From JACKNG01 sp040904625 (GTDB taxonomy: Bacteria > Pseudomonadota > Gammaproteobacteria > Ga0077536), in contig JBBDTC010000309.1 of NCBI GenBank assembly GCA_040904625.1, positions 1 through 17,314 of the forward strand: a DNA stretch of 17,314 nt, read 5' to 3'. This document shows, one piece after another, positions 7,598-15,232 of this stretch. Position 1 is the first letter of the stretch, and the number at the start of each line of letters is the position of its first letter. The position numbers and the translations under genes are program-made. Below the pieces are notes generated by a model, which was not told the DNA's origin, made no database searches, and was given only the letters and a program-made list of their open reading frames with translations.

Positions 7598-7654
7598 AGC
7601 ATCCGGCCGAACCATTGCGCCCGATTCCCGCACCGGCTCGTCTAAAAATACTAC

Positions 7655-7683
7655 TTGACCGACCCGACGGTGCCAGCCAGTGT
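7655..7683 (+). promoter_or_regulatory. Candidate promoter of the thiamine operon
   Basis: TTGACC at 7655-7660 is a good -35 hexamer. At 17 bases' spacing it is followed by CAGTGT (7678-7683), a poor -10 box. The predicted transcript would start near 7690, exactly where the riboswitch aptamer begins, which is the main support for it. Confidence 0.4.
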
Positions 7684-7689
7684 TGGGCG

Positions 7690-7775
7690 ACCGAGGGGTG
7701 CATCGAACGGTGCTGAGACGGCGGTGAGCCGATCCCTTAGAACCTGATCCGGGTAATGCCGGCGTAGGAACGGGA
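7690..7775 (+). promoter_or_regulatory. TPP riboswitch (THI element)
   Basis: The conserved blocks of the thiamine diphosphate aptamer are all present and in order. GGGGTGC (7695-7701) and GCTGAGA (7712-7718) flank a P2 hairpin (GCATC/GGTGC with a GAAC loop). A P3 hairpin follows (CGGC 7719-7722 with GCCG 7728-7731). Then come ATCCCTTAGAACCTGATC, GGGTAATGCCGGCG and TAGGAA up to about 7770. P4/P5 pairing CCGG/CCGG surrounds the GTAATG core. The element precedes thiX and should repress the thiamine salvage and uptake genes when thiamine diphosphate is plentiful. P1 is short in this version. Confidence 0.93.
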
Positions 7776-7843
7776 TCCTGACGATGAACGCTCGCTGCGG
7801 CTTTTTCCTGTATTTTCGCCATCCAGTCGATGCATGCTGGCGA

Positions 7844-7890
7844 TGCGCCGGCTCCAGAATGATGCCCTCCATTCGGCGCTGAGCCGGGCG
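7844..7890 (+). promoter_or_regulatory. Candidate expression platform: hairpin covering the thiX translation start
   Basis: CCGGCTC (7848-7854) is fully complementary to GAGCCGG (7881-7887), and with one bulged base the stem extends by about three pairs. The 3' arm runs to within two bases of the thiX ATG (7893) and contains its only purine-rich stretch (GGGCGAG). Such a stem would hide the ribosome binding site, which is the usual mode of TPP riboswitches in Gram-negative bacteria. A CTTTTT run at 7801-7806 raises the alternative of transcription termination, but no clean terminator stem was found before it. Confidence 0.4.
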
Positions 7891-7892
7891 AG

Positions 7893-8636
7893 ATGGCCGC
7901 CACGGCCAACATCGCGAGGGGCCTGCTCGTCACGCTCGTCGCGTGGCAGGCGGCGATCTGGGTGCTGGCGCCGCCGCACTACATGATGCCGTCGCCGCAA
8001 GCGGTCGGCGCGGTGTTCGCCAGCAGCACCGGCCTGCTGCTGTTCCACCTCGGCATCACCACCACCGAAGTCCTCGCGGGGCTGGTGATCGGCACGGCAT
8101 GCGGCATCGGGGTGGCACTGCTGATCGTCGCCCTGCCCCGCCTCGGCAGCGTCGTCTGGCCGATCGTGCTGGTCCTGCAGGCGCTGCCTGTGTTCGCCAT
8201 CGCACCGCTGCTGGTCCTCTGGTTCGGCTTCGGCATGGCGTCCAAGGTGGTGATGGCGACGCTGATCATCTTCTTCCCCATCGCCTCGGCTTTCGCCGAT
8301 GGGCTGCGCCGCACCCCTCAAGACCTGCTGGACGCGACGGCACTCACGGAGGCGACGCGGCTGCAGACGCTGTGGCTGGTCCGGGTACCGCTGGCGCTCC
8401 CTAGCCTGCTGTCGGGTCTTCGGGTCGCCGCCGCGCTGGCGCCGCTCGGCGCGGTCGTGGGGGAGTGGGTCGGCGCCTCCGGAGGGCTTGGATTCCTGCT
8501 GCTTCAAGCCAACGCCCGCATGCAGACCGACATCATGTTCGCGGCCCTGGCGCTGCTCGCCGCGCTCACCCTGCTGTTGCGCTACGCCGTGGATGAACTC
8601 GCCGCGCTCGTGCCCTGGGCCGACGAGACCCGCTGA
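7893..8636 (+). CDS. thiX: ABC transporter permease for a thiamine precursor (ThiX-like)
   Basis: This 247-residue integral membrane protein of the BPD-type permease family has about six hydrophobic segments. Its EAA-like cytoplasmic loop (LLDATALTEATRLQTLWLVR, then VPLALPSLLSGL, about 145-176) docks the ATPase. The permease/binding-protein pair and the TPP riboswitch directly upstream match the ThiXYZ system, which imports hydroxymethylpyrimidine or formylaminopyrimidine-type precursors. Without the riboswitch the sequence alone could equally suit other members of the nitrate/taurine/NMT1 permease group. The ribosome binding site is weak and probably folded into a hairpin. The cognate ATPase (ThiZ) is not in the window. 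Confidence 0.82.
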   Translation: MAATANIARGLLVTLVAWQAAIWVLAPPHYMMPSPQAVGAVFASSTGLLLFHLGITTTEVLAGLVIGTACGIGVALLIVALPRLGSVVWPIVLVLQALPVFAIAPLLVLWFGFGMASKVVMATLIIFFPIASAFADGLRRTPQDLLDATALTEATRLQTLWLVRVPLALPSLLSGLRVAAALAPLGAVVGEWVGASGGLGFLLLQANARMQTDIMFAALALLAALTLLLRYAVDELAALVPWADETR

Positions 8637-8664
8637 TCCTCCTCCAACCTCGAACAGGAACCAC

Positions 8665-9609
8665 ATGTCCATCATACGCTCTCTCGCCGCCGCCACGCTC
8701 ATCACCCTCGGATCAGCCGTACCGGCCGACGCACAGGACGAGCTCACCGTGCTGCTCGAATGGTTCGTCAATCCCGACCACGCGCCAATGGTCGTGGCGC
8801 AGGAACTGGGGCTGTTCGAGGCAGCCGACCTCGACGTGAAGCTTGTTCCGCCCAGCGACCCCTCGTCGGTGCCGCGCCTCGTGGCCGCCGGCCAGGTGGA
8901 TGTGGGCATTCATTACCAGCCCAACCTCTATCTCGACGTGCATGCCGGGCTGCCGATCGTGCGCATTGGGACGCTGGTGGAAACCCCGCTCAACAGCCTG
9001 ATCGTCCTCGCCGGGGGTGAGATCGACGACCTCTCCGACCTGGCCGGCAGCAAGATCGGATACTCGGTTTCGGGGTTCGAGGACGCACTGGTCGGCACCA
9101 TGCTCTCGTCGGTCGGGCTCACCAAGGACGACGTGGAGCTGGTCAACGTCAACTTCTCGCTGTCACCGGCGCTAATCAGCGGTCAGGTCGACGCCACAAT
9201 CGGCGGTTTCAGGAATTTCGAGCTCACGCAGATGCGGCTCGAGGGGCATCCCGGCACCGCTTTCTACCCTGAGGAGCATGGGGTTCCGGCTTATGACGAG
9301 CTGATCTTCATAACCCGCAAAGCCAGTGTCGGAGATCCGCGCCTTCCGCGCTTCCTCGATGCGGTGGAGCAGGCCAGCATCTACATCACGAACCACCCCG
9401 ACGAGGCGTGGGCACTGTTCATCCGGGCTTACCCCGATCTCGACGACGAGCTGAACCGCGTTGCCTTCATCGACACGCTGCCCCGACTCGCCAAGCGTCC
9501 CGGCGCCCTCGACCGCAAGCGCTATGAGCGCTTCGCCGCTTTCATGGTTGAGCATGACCTGATCGACACCGCCTTGCCGGTTGGCGACTACGCCGTGGCC
9601 CTGCCGTGA
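8665..9609 (+). CDS. thiY: ABC transporter substrate-binding protein for a pyrimidine thiamine precursor (ThiY-like, NMT1/THI5 family)
   Basis: The 314-residue protein has a signal peptide ending ADA (21-23). The mature N-terminus holds the family block LEWFVNPDHAP (31-41), typical of ThiY/THI5-like proteins. The periplasmic two-lobe fold is indicated by LVAAGQVDVGIHY and the DLAGSKIGYSVSG stretch. The start at 8665 is preceded by AGGA at a good distance and gives a proper signal peptide; the longer frame from 8299 overlaps thiX and is rejected. The protein should capture a pyrimidine precursor in the periplasm and hand it to ThiX. The absence of tenA here slightly favours hydroxymethylpyrimidine over formylaminopyrimidine, though tenA may lie elsewhere. 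Its stop overlaps the thiM start. Confidence 0.87.
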   Translation: MSIIRSLAAATLITLGSAVPADAQDELTVLLEWFVNPDHAPMVVAQELGLFEAADLDVKLVPPSDPSSVPRLVAAGQVDVGIHYQPNLYLDVHAGLPIVRIGTLVETPLNSLIVLAGGEIDDLSDLAGSKIGYSVSGFEDALVGTMLSSVGLTKDDVELVNVNFSLSPALISGQVDATIGGFRNFELTQMRLEGHPGTAFYPEEHGVPAYDELIFITRKASVGDPRLPRFLDAVEQASIYITNHPDEAWALFIRAYPDLDDELNRVAFIDTLPRLAKRPGALDRKRYERFAAFMVEHDLIDTALPVGDYAVALP

Positions 9610-10322
9610 TCGAGGCGGCCGAAATCGGCGCGGCTCTGGCGCGCGTGCGCGAGCAGCGGCCAAGGGTGCATTGCCTCATGAACACCGTGGCGCAGAAGCT
9701 GGTCGCCGACGGCCTCTCCGCCCTTGGCGCCATTCCTTCGATGACCTCGGGTGCGGAAGAGATCGAAGCCTTCGTCGGTCGGGCGGATGCCCTGCTCGTC
9801 AATCTGGGCACCATGCAGGAGGGGCAGCAGCGGGTGATCGGAACGGCGGTGGAGCTAATGGGCGACCGGTCCCGGCCGGTGGTCATCGATCCCGTGTTCT
9901 GCGACGTTTCTCCCCTCCGGCGAGACTTCGCCCTCAAGCTGATCGCGCCTGCAATGGTCGTGCGGGGCAATGCGGGCGAGATCGGCGCCCTCGGGGCCAT
10001 CGATGCGGTCATCATCCAGACTGGCAAGATCGACCAAATCCAGCATGGCGACCGCCGTTACGCAGTGGCCAACGGTCACCATTACCTGCCCCTGGTGAGT
10101 GGCACCGGCTGCCTCTCGGGCGCGTTGATCGCAGCGTTCACCGCAGTCGAGCAGGACGCACTGCTCGCAGCGGTGGCGGCGCAGGCCTTGCTCGGCATTG
10201 CCGCCGAAGTGGCGGCCGAGAACAGCACCGGCCCGGGCAGCTTTGCCCCGGCACTTCTGGATGCACTCCATTCGCTCGACAACGGCGCCATCAAGAGGAG
10301 GCTGAGGGTCGGGCATGGCTGA
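9606..10322 (+). CDS. thiM: Hydroxyethylthiazole kinase
   Basis: This 238-residue ribokinase-like enzyme phosphorylates 5-(2-hydroxyethyl)-4-methylthiazole (HET) for thiamine salvage. Visible signatures are VHCLMNTVAQKLVADGLSAL (21-40), GAIPSM, the ALLVNLGTM strand, VIDPVFCD (93-100), RGNAGEIGAL (120-129), and the nucleotide-site SGTGCLSGA motif with Cys169. It is about 25 residues shorter than typical ThiM, and the loop after VIDPV is compact. The start is GTG at 9606, overlapping the thiY stop (GTGA). The next ATG is far inside the conserved domain, so GTG is required. Its presence implies that the cell obtains the thiazole moiety from outside or from recycling. Confidence 0.92.
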   Translation: MIEAAEIGAALARVREQRPRVHCLMNTVAQKLVADGLSALGAIPSMTSGAEEIEAFVGRADALLVNLGTMQEGQQRVIGTAVELMGDRSRPVVIDPVFCDVSPLRRDFALKLIAPAMVVRGNAGEIGALGAIDAVIIQTGKIDQIQHGDRRYAVANGHHYLPLVSGTGCLSGALIAAFTAVEQDALLAAVAAQALLGIAAEVAAENSTGPGSFAPALLDALHSLDNGAIKRRLRVGHG

Positions 10323-10974
10323 GATTGACATCCGCCTTTACGGCATCGCCGACGCCGATACGCTCGGGCGCGAGGGCCTCGCCGAGCTGGCAGCCGCCGC
10401 GGGCGGCAACGGCGCGACTGTGATCCAGTATCGCGACAAGAGCGCCAGCACGGCCGCGATGATTGCCTGCGCCGCTGCCATCATGGCGCGGCTGGCGCCC
10501 TTTGGCGTGCCACTGCTGGTGAACGACCGGGTGGACGTTGCCCTCGCGGCAGGGGCGGACGGCGTGCATCTCGGAAGGGAGGACATGCCCCCTGCCCTCG
10601 CGCGGCGGCTGCTCGGCGCCGGCGGGCTGATCGGTCTCACCGTCAAGAACGAGGCTGACGCCGACCTCGCGATAGCGTCGGACATCAACTACGCCTGTGT
10701 CGGCGGCGTCTTCACGACGCTCTCCAAGAACAATCCGGACGTGCCCGTCGGCCCCGAGGGCCTCACTCGCCTGATCGGCCGCATTCGCGCCGCCAGACCG
10801 GAGCTGCCGATCGGGGCGATTGCCGGCATCGGTCTCGAGAGGGTGCCGCAGGTCATCGCCGGCGGGGCCGATGGCGTGGCGCTGATCTCGGCCCTGTTCA
10901 AGGTTCCCGATCCGGCGCGGACCACCCGCATGTTCCGTGCGGCGGTGGACGAAATGCTGGAGACGCGCCGATGA
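10315..10974 (+). CDS. thiE: Thiamine-phosphate synthase
   Basis: This 219-residue TIM-barrel enzyme joins hydroxymethylpyrimidine diphosphate and thiazole phosphate to thiamine phosphate. Family blocks are IQYRDKSAS (37-45), LLVNDRVDVALAAGADGVHL (67-86), GLTVKNEADAD, CVGGVFTTLSKNN, and PIGAIAGIG near the phosphate-binding end. The middle blocks are the alphaproteobacterial variant (GLTVKN instead of GVSxH). The start overlaps the end of thiM by eight bases, and its stop overlaps thiD by four, so the three enzymes are translationally coupled and probably made in similar amounts. Confidence 0.93.
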   Translation: MAEIDIRLYGIADADTLGREGLAELAAAAGGNGATVIQYRDKSASTAAMIACAAAIMARLAPFGVPLLVNDRVDVALAAGADGVHLGREDMPPALARRLLGAGGLIGLTVKNEADADLAIASDINYACVGGVFTTLSKNNPDVPVGPEGLTRLIGRIRAARPELPIGAIAGIGLERVPQVIAGGADGVALISALFKVPDPARTTRMFRAAVDEMLETRR

Positions 10975-11801
10975 CCACCGCCATTGCCCTGACCATCGCC
11001 GGATCCGACAGCGGCGGTGGCGCCGGCATCCAGGCCGACCTCAAGACCTTCTCTGCACTGGGCGTCTACGGCGCCTCGGTGCTTACTGCCATCACCGCCC
11101 AGAACACCCGCGGCGTCGCGGCCATCGAAACGCTGAGCCCACAGATCGTCACGGCGCAGATCGACGCGGTGCTATCCGACCTGGGCGTCGGCGCCATCAA
11201 GATCGGCATGGTGGCCAACGCGGCGATCGCTGCCGCCATCGGCGACGCCCTCTGGGCCTATGGGCGCAGACCGGTCCTCGATCCGGTCATGGTGGCGACC
11301 TCGGGCGACAGGCTGCTAGCCGCGGACGCGGTAGCTGCAGTGCGCAGCATGTTGCTGCCACTATGCCAGCTGGTCACCCCCAACCTGCCCGAAGCAGCGA
11401 TCCTTGCCGACGACGCCATCGCCCGCACCGAAGCGGAGATGGAAAGACAGGCGGAGCGGATCCTGCGACTCGGCGCCGGGGCAGTGCTGATCAAGGCGGG
11501 CCATGGCACCGGCGCGACTGCGGACGACCTGCTGTTCGATGGCCACAGCGTCCGCCGCTTTGCCGCGCCGAGGCTGCAGACGCGCAACGACCATGGCACC
11601 GGGTGCACGCTGTCGGCTGCCATCGCCGCCGGTCTCGCCCTTGGCCTTGAACTGCCCGAGGCGATCGGCGAGGCCAAGGCCTACCTCCATCGGGCCCTGA
11701 TGGCGGCAGATGCGCTCGCCATCGGCAAGGGCCGCGGCCCGGTTCACCACTTCCACCGCTGGTGGGGGGCTGAACCTCGCGAGATTGCCACCGATGGATG
11801 A
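10971..11801 (+). CDS. thiD: Hydroxymethylpyrimidine / phosphomethylpyrimidine kinase
   Basis: This 276-residue ribokinase-family enzyme phosphorylates hydroxymethylpyrimidine (HMP) and then HMP phosphate, giving the pyrimidine diphosphate used by ThiE. Signatures are IAGSDSGGGAGIQADLKTFS (9-28), DPVMVATSG, VTPNLPEA, GHGTGATADDLLFDG, and the anion-hole block NDHGTGCTLSAAI (about 204-216). Full length is normal. Its stop overlaps the start of the TRAP permease gene by eight bases, which ties the transporter to the thiamine operon. Confidence 0.94.
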   Translation: MTTAIALTIAGSDSGGGAGIQADLKTFSALGVYGASVLTAITAQNTRGVAAIETLSPQIVTAQIDAVLSDLGVGAIKIGMVANAAIAAAIGDALWAYGRRPVLDPVMVATSGDRLLAADAVAAVRSMLLPLCQLVTPNLPEAAILADDAIARTEAEMERQAERILRLGAGAVLIKAGHGTGATADDLLFDGHSVRRFAAPRLQTRNDHGTGCTLSAAIAAGLALGLELPEAIGEAKAYLHRALMAADALAIGKGRGPVHHFHRWWGAEPREIATDG

Positions 11802-13644
11802 GGCCGGCGGCGGACCTGGCGCGGATGACATCGCGATGATCGGCAGCAAGTCGCATGGATCGTCATGGGCGGGGCGGCCGCTAGAGGCACTGCAGCGGGT
11901 GCTGGGGGCCTTGTGCGCCATCCTGCTTGCTGTGCTGCTGGCGCTGGTGCTCAGTTCCGTGGCCTTGCGCTACCTCTTCGGCACGGGATTCGTGGGCTCG
12001 GACGAGCTGGCGATCTGGCTGCATATCGCGTTGATTGCGTGTGGTGCCCCGCTGGCTATCCACGGCGGTCTGGCGATGCGTCTCGACTTCATGGTCGAGA
12101 GGTTGCCCGAGCGGGCGCGCTGCGCCGCCGCCATCATCGCCGACAGCCTGATCGTCATCAGCGCACTTTCCCTCAGCCTCGGGGGCGCGAGCATTGCGGC
12201 GATGCTGGGGGGTGTTTCGCCCACGCTTGGTCTGCCGGAATGGATCCGCTTCGGACTGCTCGCTGCGGGCGGCGCCCTGACCCTGCTGCTGGTGCTGCTT
12301 GCACGCCTCGCGGCAGGCCAGGGCCGCGAGCTGCTCGCGGCGCTGGTCATCGGCGGCCTTGCCTATTTCGGTGCCGGCCAGTTCGTCCTGATTTCCGGGT
12401 GGCCGCCCAGCGCCATTGCGCTAATTCTCGCCCTCGCCGGGCTGCTAACCGGCGCCCCGCTGCCGCATGCCTTCCTTGCTGCCGCCTATCTGGCGATCCC
12501 CTTCGGCAGCAGCATGCCCGAGCCCGCCGCCGTCGCTTCGGTGGTGTCAGGAATGTCGAAATTCCTGCTTCTCGGCATCCCCTTCTTCCTGCTGGCGGGC
12601 GGTCTGCTGGCGGCATCGGGCGCGGCCCACAGGCTGGTGAGCTTTGCCGCAGCACTGGTGGGGCACCGCCGGGCGGGCCTGGCGCAGACGTCGCTCCTCA
12701 CCAGCGTGCTGTTCTCCGGCGCCTCGGGATCATCGGTAGCGAACGCGGCGTTCGGCGCAGTTACACTCCATCCCGAACTGGTCAAAGGCGGCTATCCCCC
12801 CGAGCAGGCGGGCGCCATTATCGCCGCCACCTCCGTGCTCGACAATCTGATCCCGCCCTCGATCGCCTTCCTGATCCTTGCCGCGGCAACCAATCTCTCC
12901 GTCGGCAGCCTGTTTCTCGGAGGCCTCGGCGCTGGCCTGGTCATGGCCCTGGCACTGGCTGTGGCCAACTATCTGACTGCTACCGAGCAGTCGCGACAGC
13001 CGCGGGTGCTGGTCGCCGAGCGCTGGCGCCGCGCCGGCGGCGCGCTGCCGGCCGCGGGGCTCGGGCTGATCGTTGTCGCCGGGATCCGTTTCGGCGTCGT
13101 CACCATCACTGAGGCGGCGGCGCTGGCGGCGCTCTATACGCTCGCACTCGCGTTGGCCGCGCGGCCGCGACGCGGGTTTTTGCATGAGGCGTTTCGTCAA
13201 GCCGCGGTGGAGGCCTCCTCCATTGGCCTGCTGATCGGCAGCGCCGCCCCGCTCGCCTTCCTGCTTGCCGTCGATAACGTCGGCGGCGGCCTCGCGGCGC
13301 TGGTCACCAGCCTCGGCCCAGAGCCTTTGGTCGTCCTGTTGCTCGCCAATCTCGTCCTGCTGGCCGTGGGCCTGGTCCTCGACGTCGGTGCCGCGATCCT
13401 GCTGATCGGGCCGATCCTCGTGCCGATCGCCACGGCCGTCGGCATCGATCCGATCCATTTCGGGGTGGTCCTCGTCGCCAATCTGATGATCGGAGCGCTG
13501 ACGCCACCCGTTGGCATTCTCGTCTACGTCGTCAGCGGGGTGACGAAGGTGCCGCCGGGAGCGCTGTTCCGCGCCCTGCTGCCTTATCTCGCCGCCCTTG
13601 TCATTGCGCTCGCAGTGCTGGGGGCAATCGCCCTTGCCGCCTGA
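11794..13644 (+). CDS. TRAP transporter fused permease (DctQ-DctM) in the thiamine operon
   Basis: This 616-residue membrane protein has a DctQ-like part with about four hydrophobic segments (roughly 30-170), including SDELAIWLHIALIACGAPLA and the MRLDFMVERL loop. A linker region follows, then a DctM-like part with many hydrophobic segments. DctM signatures are SGASGSSVANAAFGAV and LDNLIPPSIAFLILAAATN; the usual GP before IIPPS is replaced by DN. The C-terminal half has GLVLDVGAAILLIGPILVPI, typical of DctM. The start at 11794 lies inside the last codons of thiD, and longer starts would be buried in thiD. TRAP systems import organic acids and related compounds with sodium. The position after thiE-thiD under the TPP riboswitch suggests a thiamine precursor as cargo, which is inference. 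Confidence 0.88.
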   Translation: MDEAGGGPGADDIAMIGSKSHGSSWAGRPLEALQRVLGALCAILLAVLLALVLSSVALRYLFGTGFVGSDELAIWLHIALIACGAPLAIHGGLAMRLDFMVERLPERARCAAAIIADSLIVISALSLSLGGASIAAMLGGVSPTLGLPEWIRFGLLAAGGALTLLLVLLARLAAGQGRELLAALVIGGLAYFGAGQFVLISGWPPSAIALILALAGLLTGAPLPHAFLAAAYLAIPFGSSMPEPAAVASVVSGMSKFLLLGIPFFLLAGGLLAASGAAHRLVSFAAALVGHRRAGLAQTSLLTSVLFSGASGSSVANAAFGAVTLHPELVKGGYPPEQAGAIIAATSVLDNLIPPSIAFLILAAATNLSVGSLFLGGLGAGLVMALALAVANYLTATEQSRQPRVLVAERWRRAGGALPAAGLGLIVVAGIRFGVVTITEAAALAALYTLALALAARPRRGFLHEAFRQAAVEASSIGLLIGSAAPLAFLLAVDNVGGGLAALVTSLGPEPLVVLLLANLVLLAVGLVLDVGAAILLIGPILVPIATAVGIDPIHFGVVLVANLMIGALTPPVGILVYVVSGVTKVPPGALFRALLPYLAALVIALAVLGAIALAA

Positions 13645-13672
13645 ACCCTGCCACCTGAAGGAGAAGACCGCC

Positions 13673-14674
13673 ATGCCTCGCCTCACTCGACGCTCGCTGC
13701 TGAAGTCGGCCACCGCCGCCGGCGTGCTGCTCTGCAGCCCGGCCCTGATCGGCCGCGCCTATGCCCAGATCAGGTCGCTCACCGTCGCCTCGCTGCTGGG
13801 GGAGGACAAGCCGGAAACTTTGGTCTGGCTGAAGGTCCGCGACCTCGTCGAGGCGCAATTGCCCGGGCAGTTTAGCTTCAACATCGTGCCAAATGCCGCG
13901 CTCGGCGGAGAACGCGAAGTGGCCGAAGGCGTGCGGCTCGGCTCGGTGCAGGCGGGGCTCTCGACCGTGTCGGCGCTGACCGGGTGGGTGCCGGAGCTGC
14001 AGATTCTCGATTTGCCATTCCTTTTCCGCGACGCCGGGCATCTGCGCAGGGTGCTGGACGGCGACCTTGGAGCCGGTCTGAAGCAGAGGCTTTGGGCACA
14101 AGGCTTCCACGCCGCCGACTACATCAATTACGGCGCTCGACACCTATTGGCCAAAGAGCCGATCAGTGCGCCCGAACAGCTCAGGGGCATGCGGATCCGG
14201 GTGATCCAGAGTCCGCTGCACACCCAGCTCTGGAGCGCGTTCGGCGCTAACCCGACAGCCATTCCGATCCCCGAAACCTACAATGCGCTGGCCAATGGCG
14301 TCGTCGACGCCATGGATCTGACCAAGTCGGCCTATGCCGGCTTCAAGCTCTATGAAGTCGTCCCCTACCTCACCGAGACCGGGCATATCTGGGCTTCGGG
14401 CATCGTCTTCTTCTCGTCCCAGTTCTGGAACGGGCTGAACGAGGAGCAGCGGGCCGTGTTCCAGTCTGCGGCGGCGGCGGGTGCCGCTTATTTCGACGAG
14501 CTGATCACTGCCGACGAGACCGCTTCGATGCAGATCGCCGCCGCAGCCGGCGGCAAGATCGTGGCTCCAGAAGATCTCACCGCTTGGGAAAAGGGCGCCC
14601 GCGCCGTCTGGCAGTCGTTGGCCGAACCGCTTGGTGGCATGGAGAGGATCAAAGCCATAAGAGCCATCACCTGA
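13673..14674 (+). CDS. TRAP transporter substrate-binding protein (DctP family) with Tat-like signal
   Basis: The 333-residue binding protein has an N-terminal TRRSLLK twin-arginine motif (5-11), a hydrophobic stretch, and an AYA cleavage site near residue 31. The DctP fold is visible in LGGEREVAEGVRLGSVQAGL, LDLPFLFRD and the LRGMRIRV block (170-177). Arg176 matches the conserved arginine that pairs with the ligand carboxylate in SiaP/DctP proteins. The following block reads VVDAMDLTKSA instead of the common VDGxENP, so the pocket differs from sialate or C4-dicarboxylate binders. An AAGGAGAAG ribosome binding site precedes the ATG, 28 bases after the permease stop. It is the last gene of the riboswitch operon. 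The ligand is unknown; a thiamine precursor is the context-based guess. Confidence 0.9.
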   Translation: MPRLTRRSLLKSATAAGVLLCSPALIGRAYAQIRSLTVASLLGEDKPETLVWLKVRDLVEAQLPGQFSFNIVPNAALGGEREVAEGVRLGSVQAGLSTVSALTGWVPELQILDLPFLFRDAGHLRRVLDGDLGAGLKQRLWAQGFHAADYINYGARHLLAKEPISAPEQLRGMRIRVIQSPLHTQLWSAFGANPTAIPIPETYNALANGVVDAMDLTKSAYAGFKLYEVVPYLTETGHIWASGIVFFSSQFWNGLNEEQRAVFQSAAAAGAAYFDELITADETASMQIAAAAGGKIVAPEDLTAWEKGARAVWQSLAEPLGGMERIKAIRAIT

Positions 14675-14708
14675 CGGAGCAGTCTTCTATCAGCTCAGCA
14701 TACCCCCT

Positions 14709-14887
14709 GAAGGGCGCGCCGTTGCGCAAGGCACCTGGCTTGCGCGCGAGGACAGGCACGTAGTGCCAGGGATCATAGATGGTCTGGTCCCGGCCGAAGC
14801 ATCGCGAATGCTCCCCGACCTTCCTGCCGTCCTGGCGCAGCTCGACACTATCGGCGTAGGCCAGAACCTCGACCGGCCGGCCGACGG
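14709..14887 (-). pseudogene. IS21-family transposase (IstA) C-terminal remnant
   Basis: Reading the minus strand from about 14887 gives VEVLAYADSVELRQDGRKVG, then a CFGRDQTIYDPWHYVPVL stretch, then ARKPGALRNGAPF. This is the very characteristic C-terminal block of IS21-type IstA transposases. A stop codon interrupts the frame at about 14897 on the N-terminal side. Past GAPF the similarity ends, although the frame stays open to 14667, into the tail of the TRAP binding-protein gene on the other strand. No IstB helper, terminal repeats or remaining IstA domains were found. It is a degraded scar of an old insertion that marks the junction between the thiamine operon and the accessory region. Confidence 0.75.
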
Positions 14888-15232
14888 GCGCTGGCTATGA
14901 CCGAGTACTTGTTGTTGTCGAAGGGCAGGCACCCGCCACGACGCAGCGCCGGCGCCTCGCTGGCTGCGCGAGCAGGTATTAGCGACAATCGAGGAGCTGG
15001 ATCCGTCGGACAGCGGCTGAAATATGGGGGCCGAGCGGAGGCAATGAATGCCTCGACGCTCGGGCCCGTGCAGCGGCCATCGGGGAGGGAGGATCGACGG
15101 CGCCGCATTCTCGATATGGGGGCGTCGCCGCTGAATCCAAGGCAGACTTTTGGTCGCACCCTGGTGGATGTCCAGCGTAGTGCTGAACCATCACTGGCTC
15201 CGAGGAGTTGGAGCGCGAAGCAGGTGACCGAG
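14888..15232. other. Region without a recognisable gene
   Basis: A plus-strand frame is open from 14897 into the next small gene, but its first 112 codons have shuffled, arginine- and serine-rich composition and no family signature. Another plus-strand frame (up to a TGA near 15019) reads PRWLREQVLATIEELDPSDS, which looks somewhat protein-like and may be the tail of a decayed gene. I cannot assign it. Given the transposase scar beside it, this stretch is probably insertion debris. Confidence 0.35.

Noticed and set aside
7859..7882. Tiny reading frame MMPSIRR before thiX as a regulatory leader peptide
   Set aside because: It is only seven codons, without a ribosome binding site or a thiamine-related feature; most likely chance.
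8299..8664. N-terminal extension of ThiY into thiX
   Set aside because: It would bury the signal peptide and overlap thiX almost fully; ATG 8665 has a ribosome binding site and yields a proper signal.
7737..8909. Long minus-strand open frame of 390 codons antisense to thiX and thiY
   Set aside because: It is rich in Arg, Gln, Asp and His with no family signature, lies over the riboswitch and two clear genes, and fits the usual antisense shadow of GC-rich coding DNA.
11865..13713. Long open frames overlapping dctQM (plus-strand 415 codons, minus-strand 327 codons)
   Set aside because: Composition is shuffled and charged, with no motif, whereas the dctQM frame has clear TRAP permease blocks.
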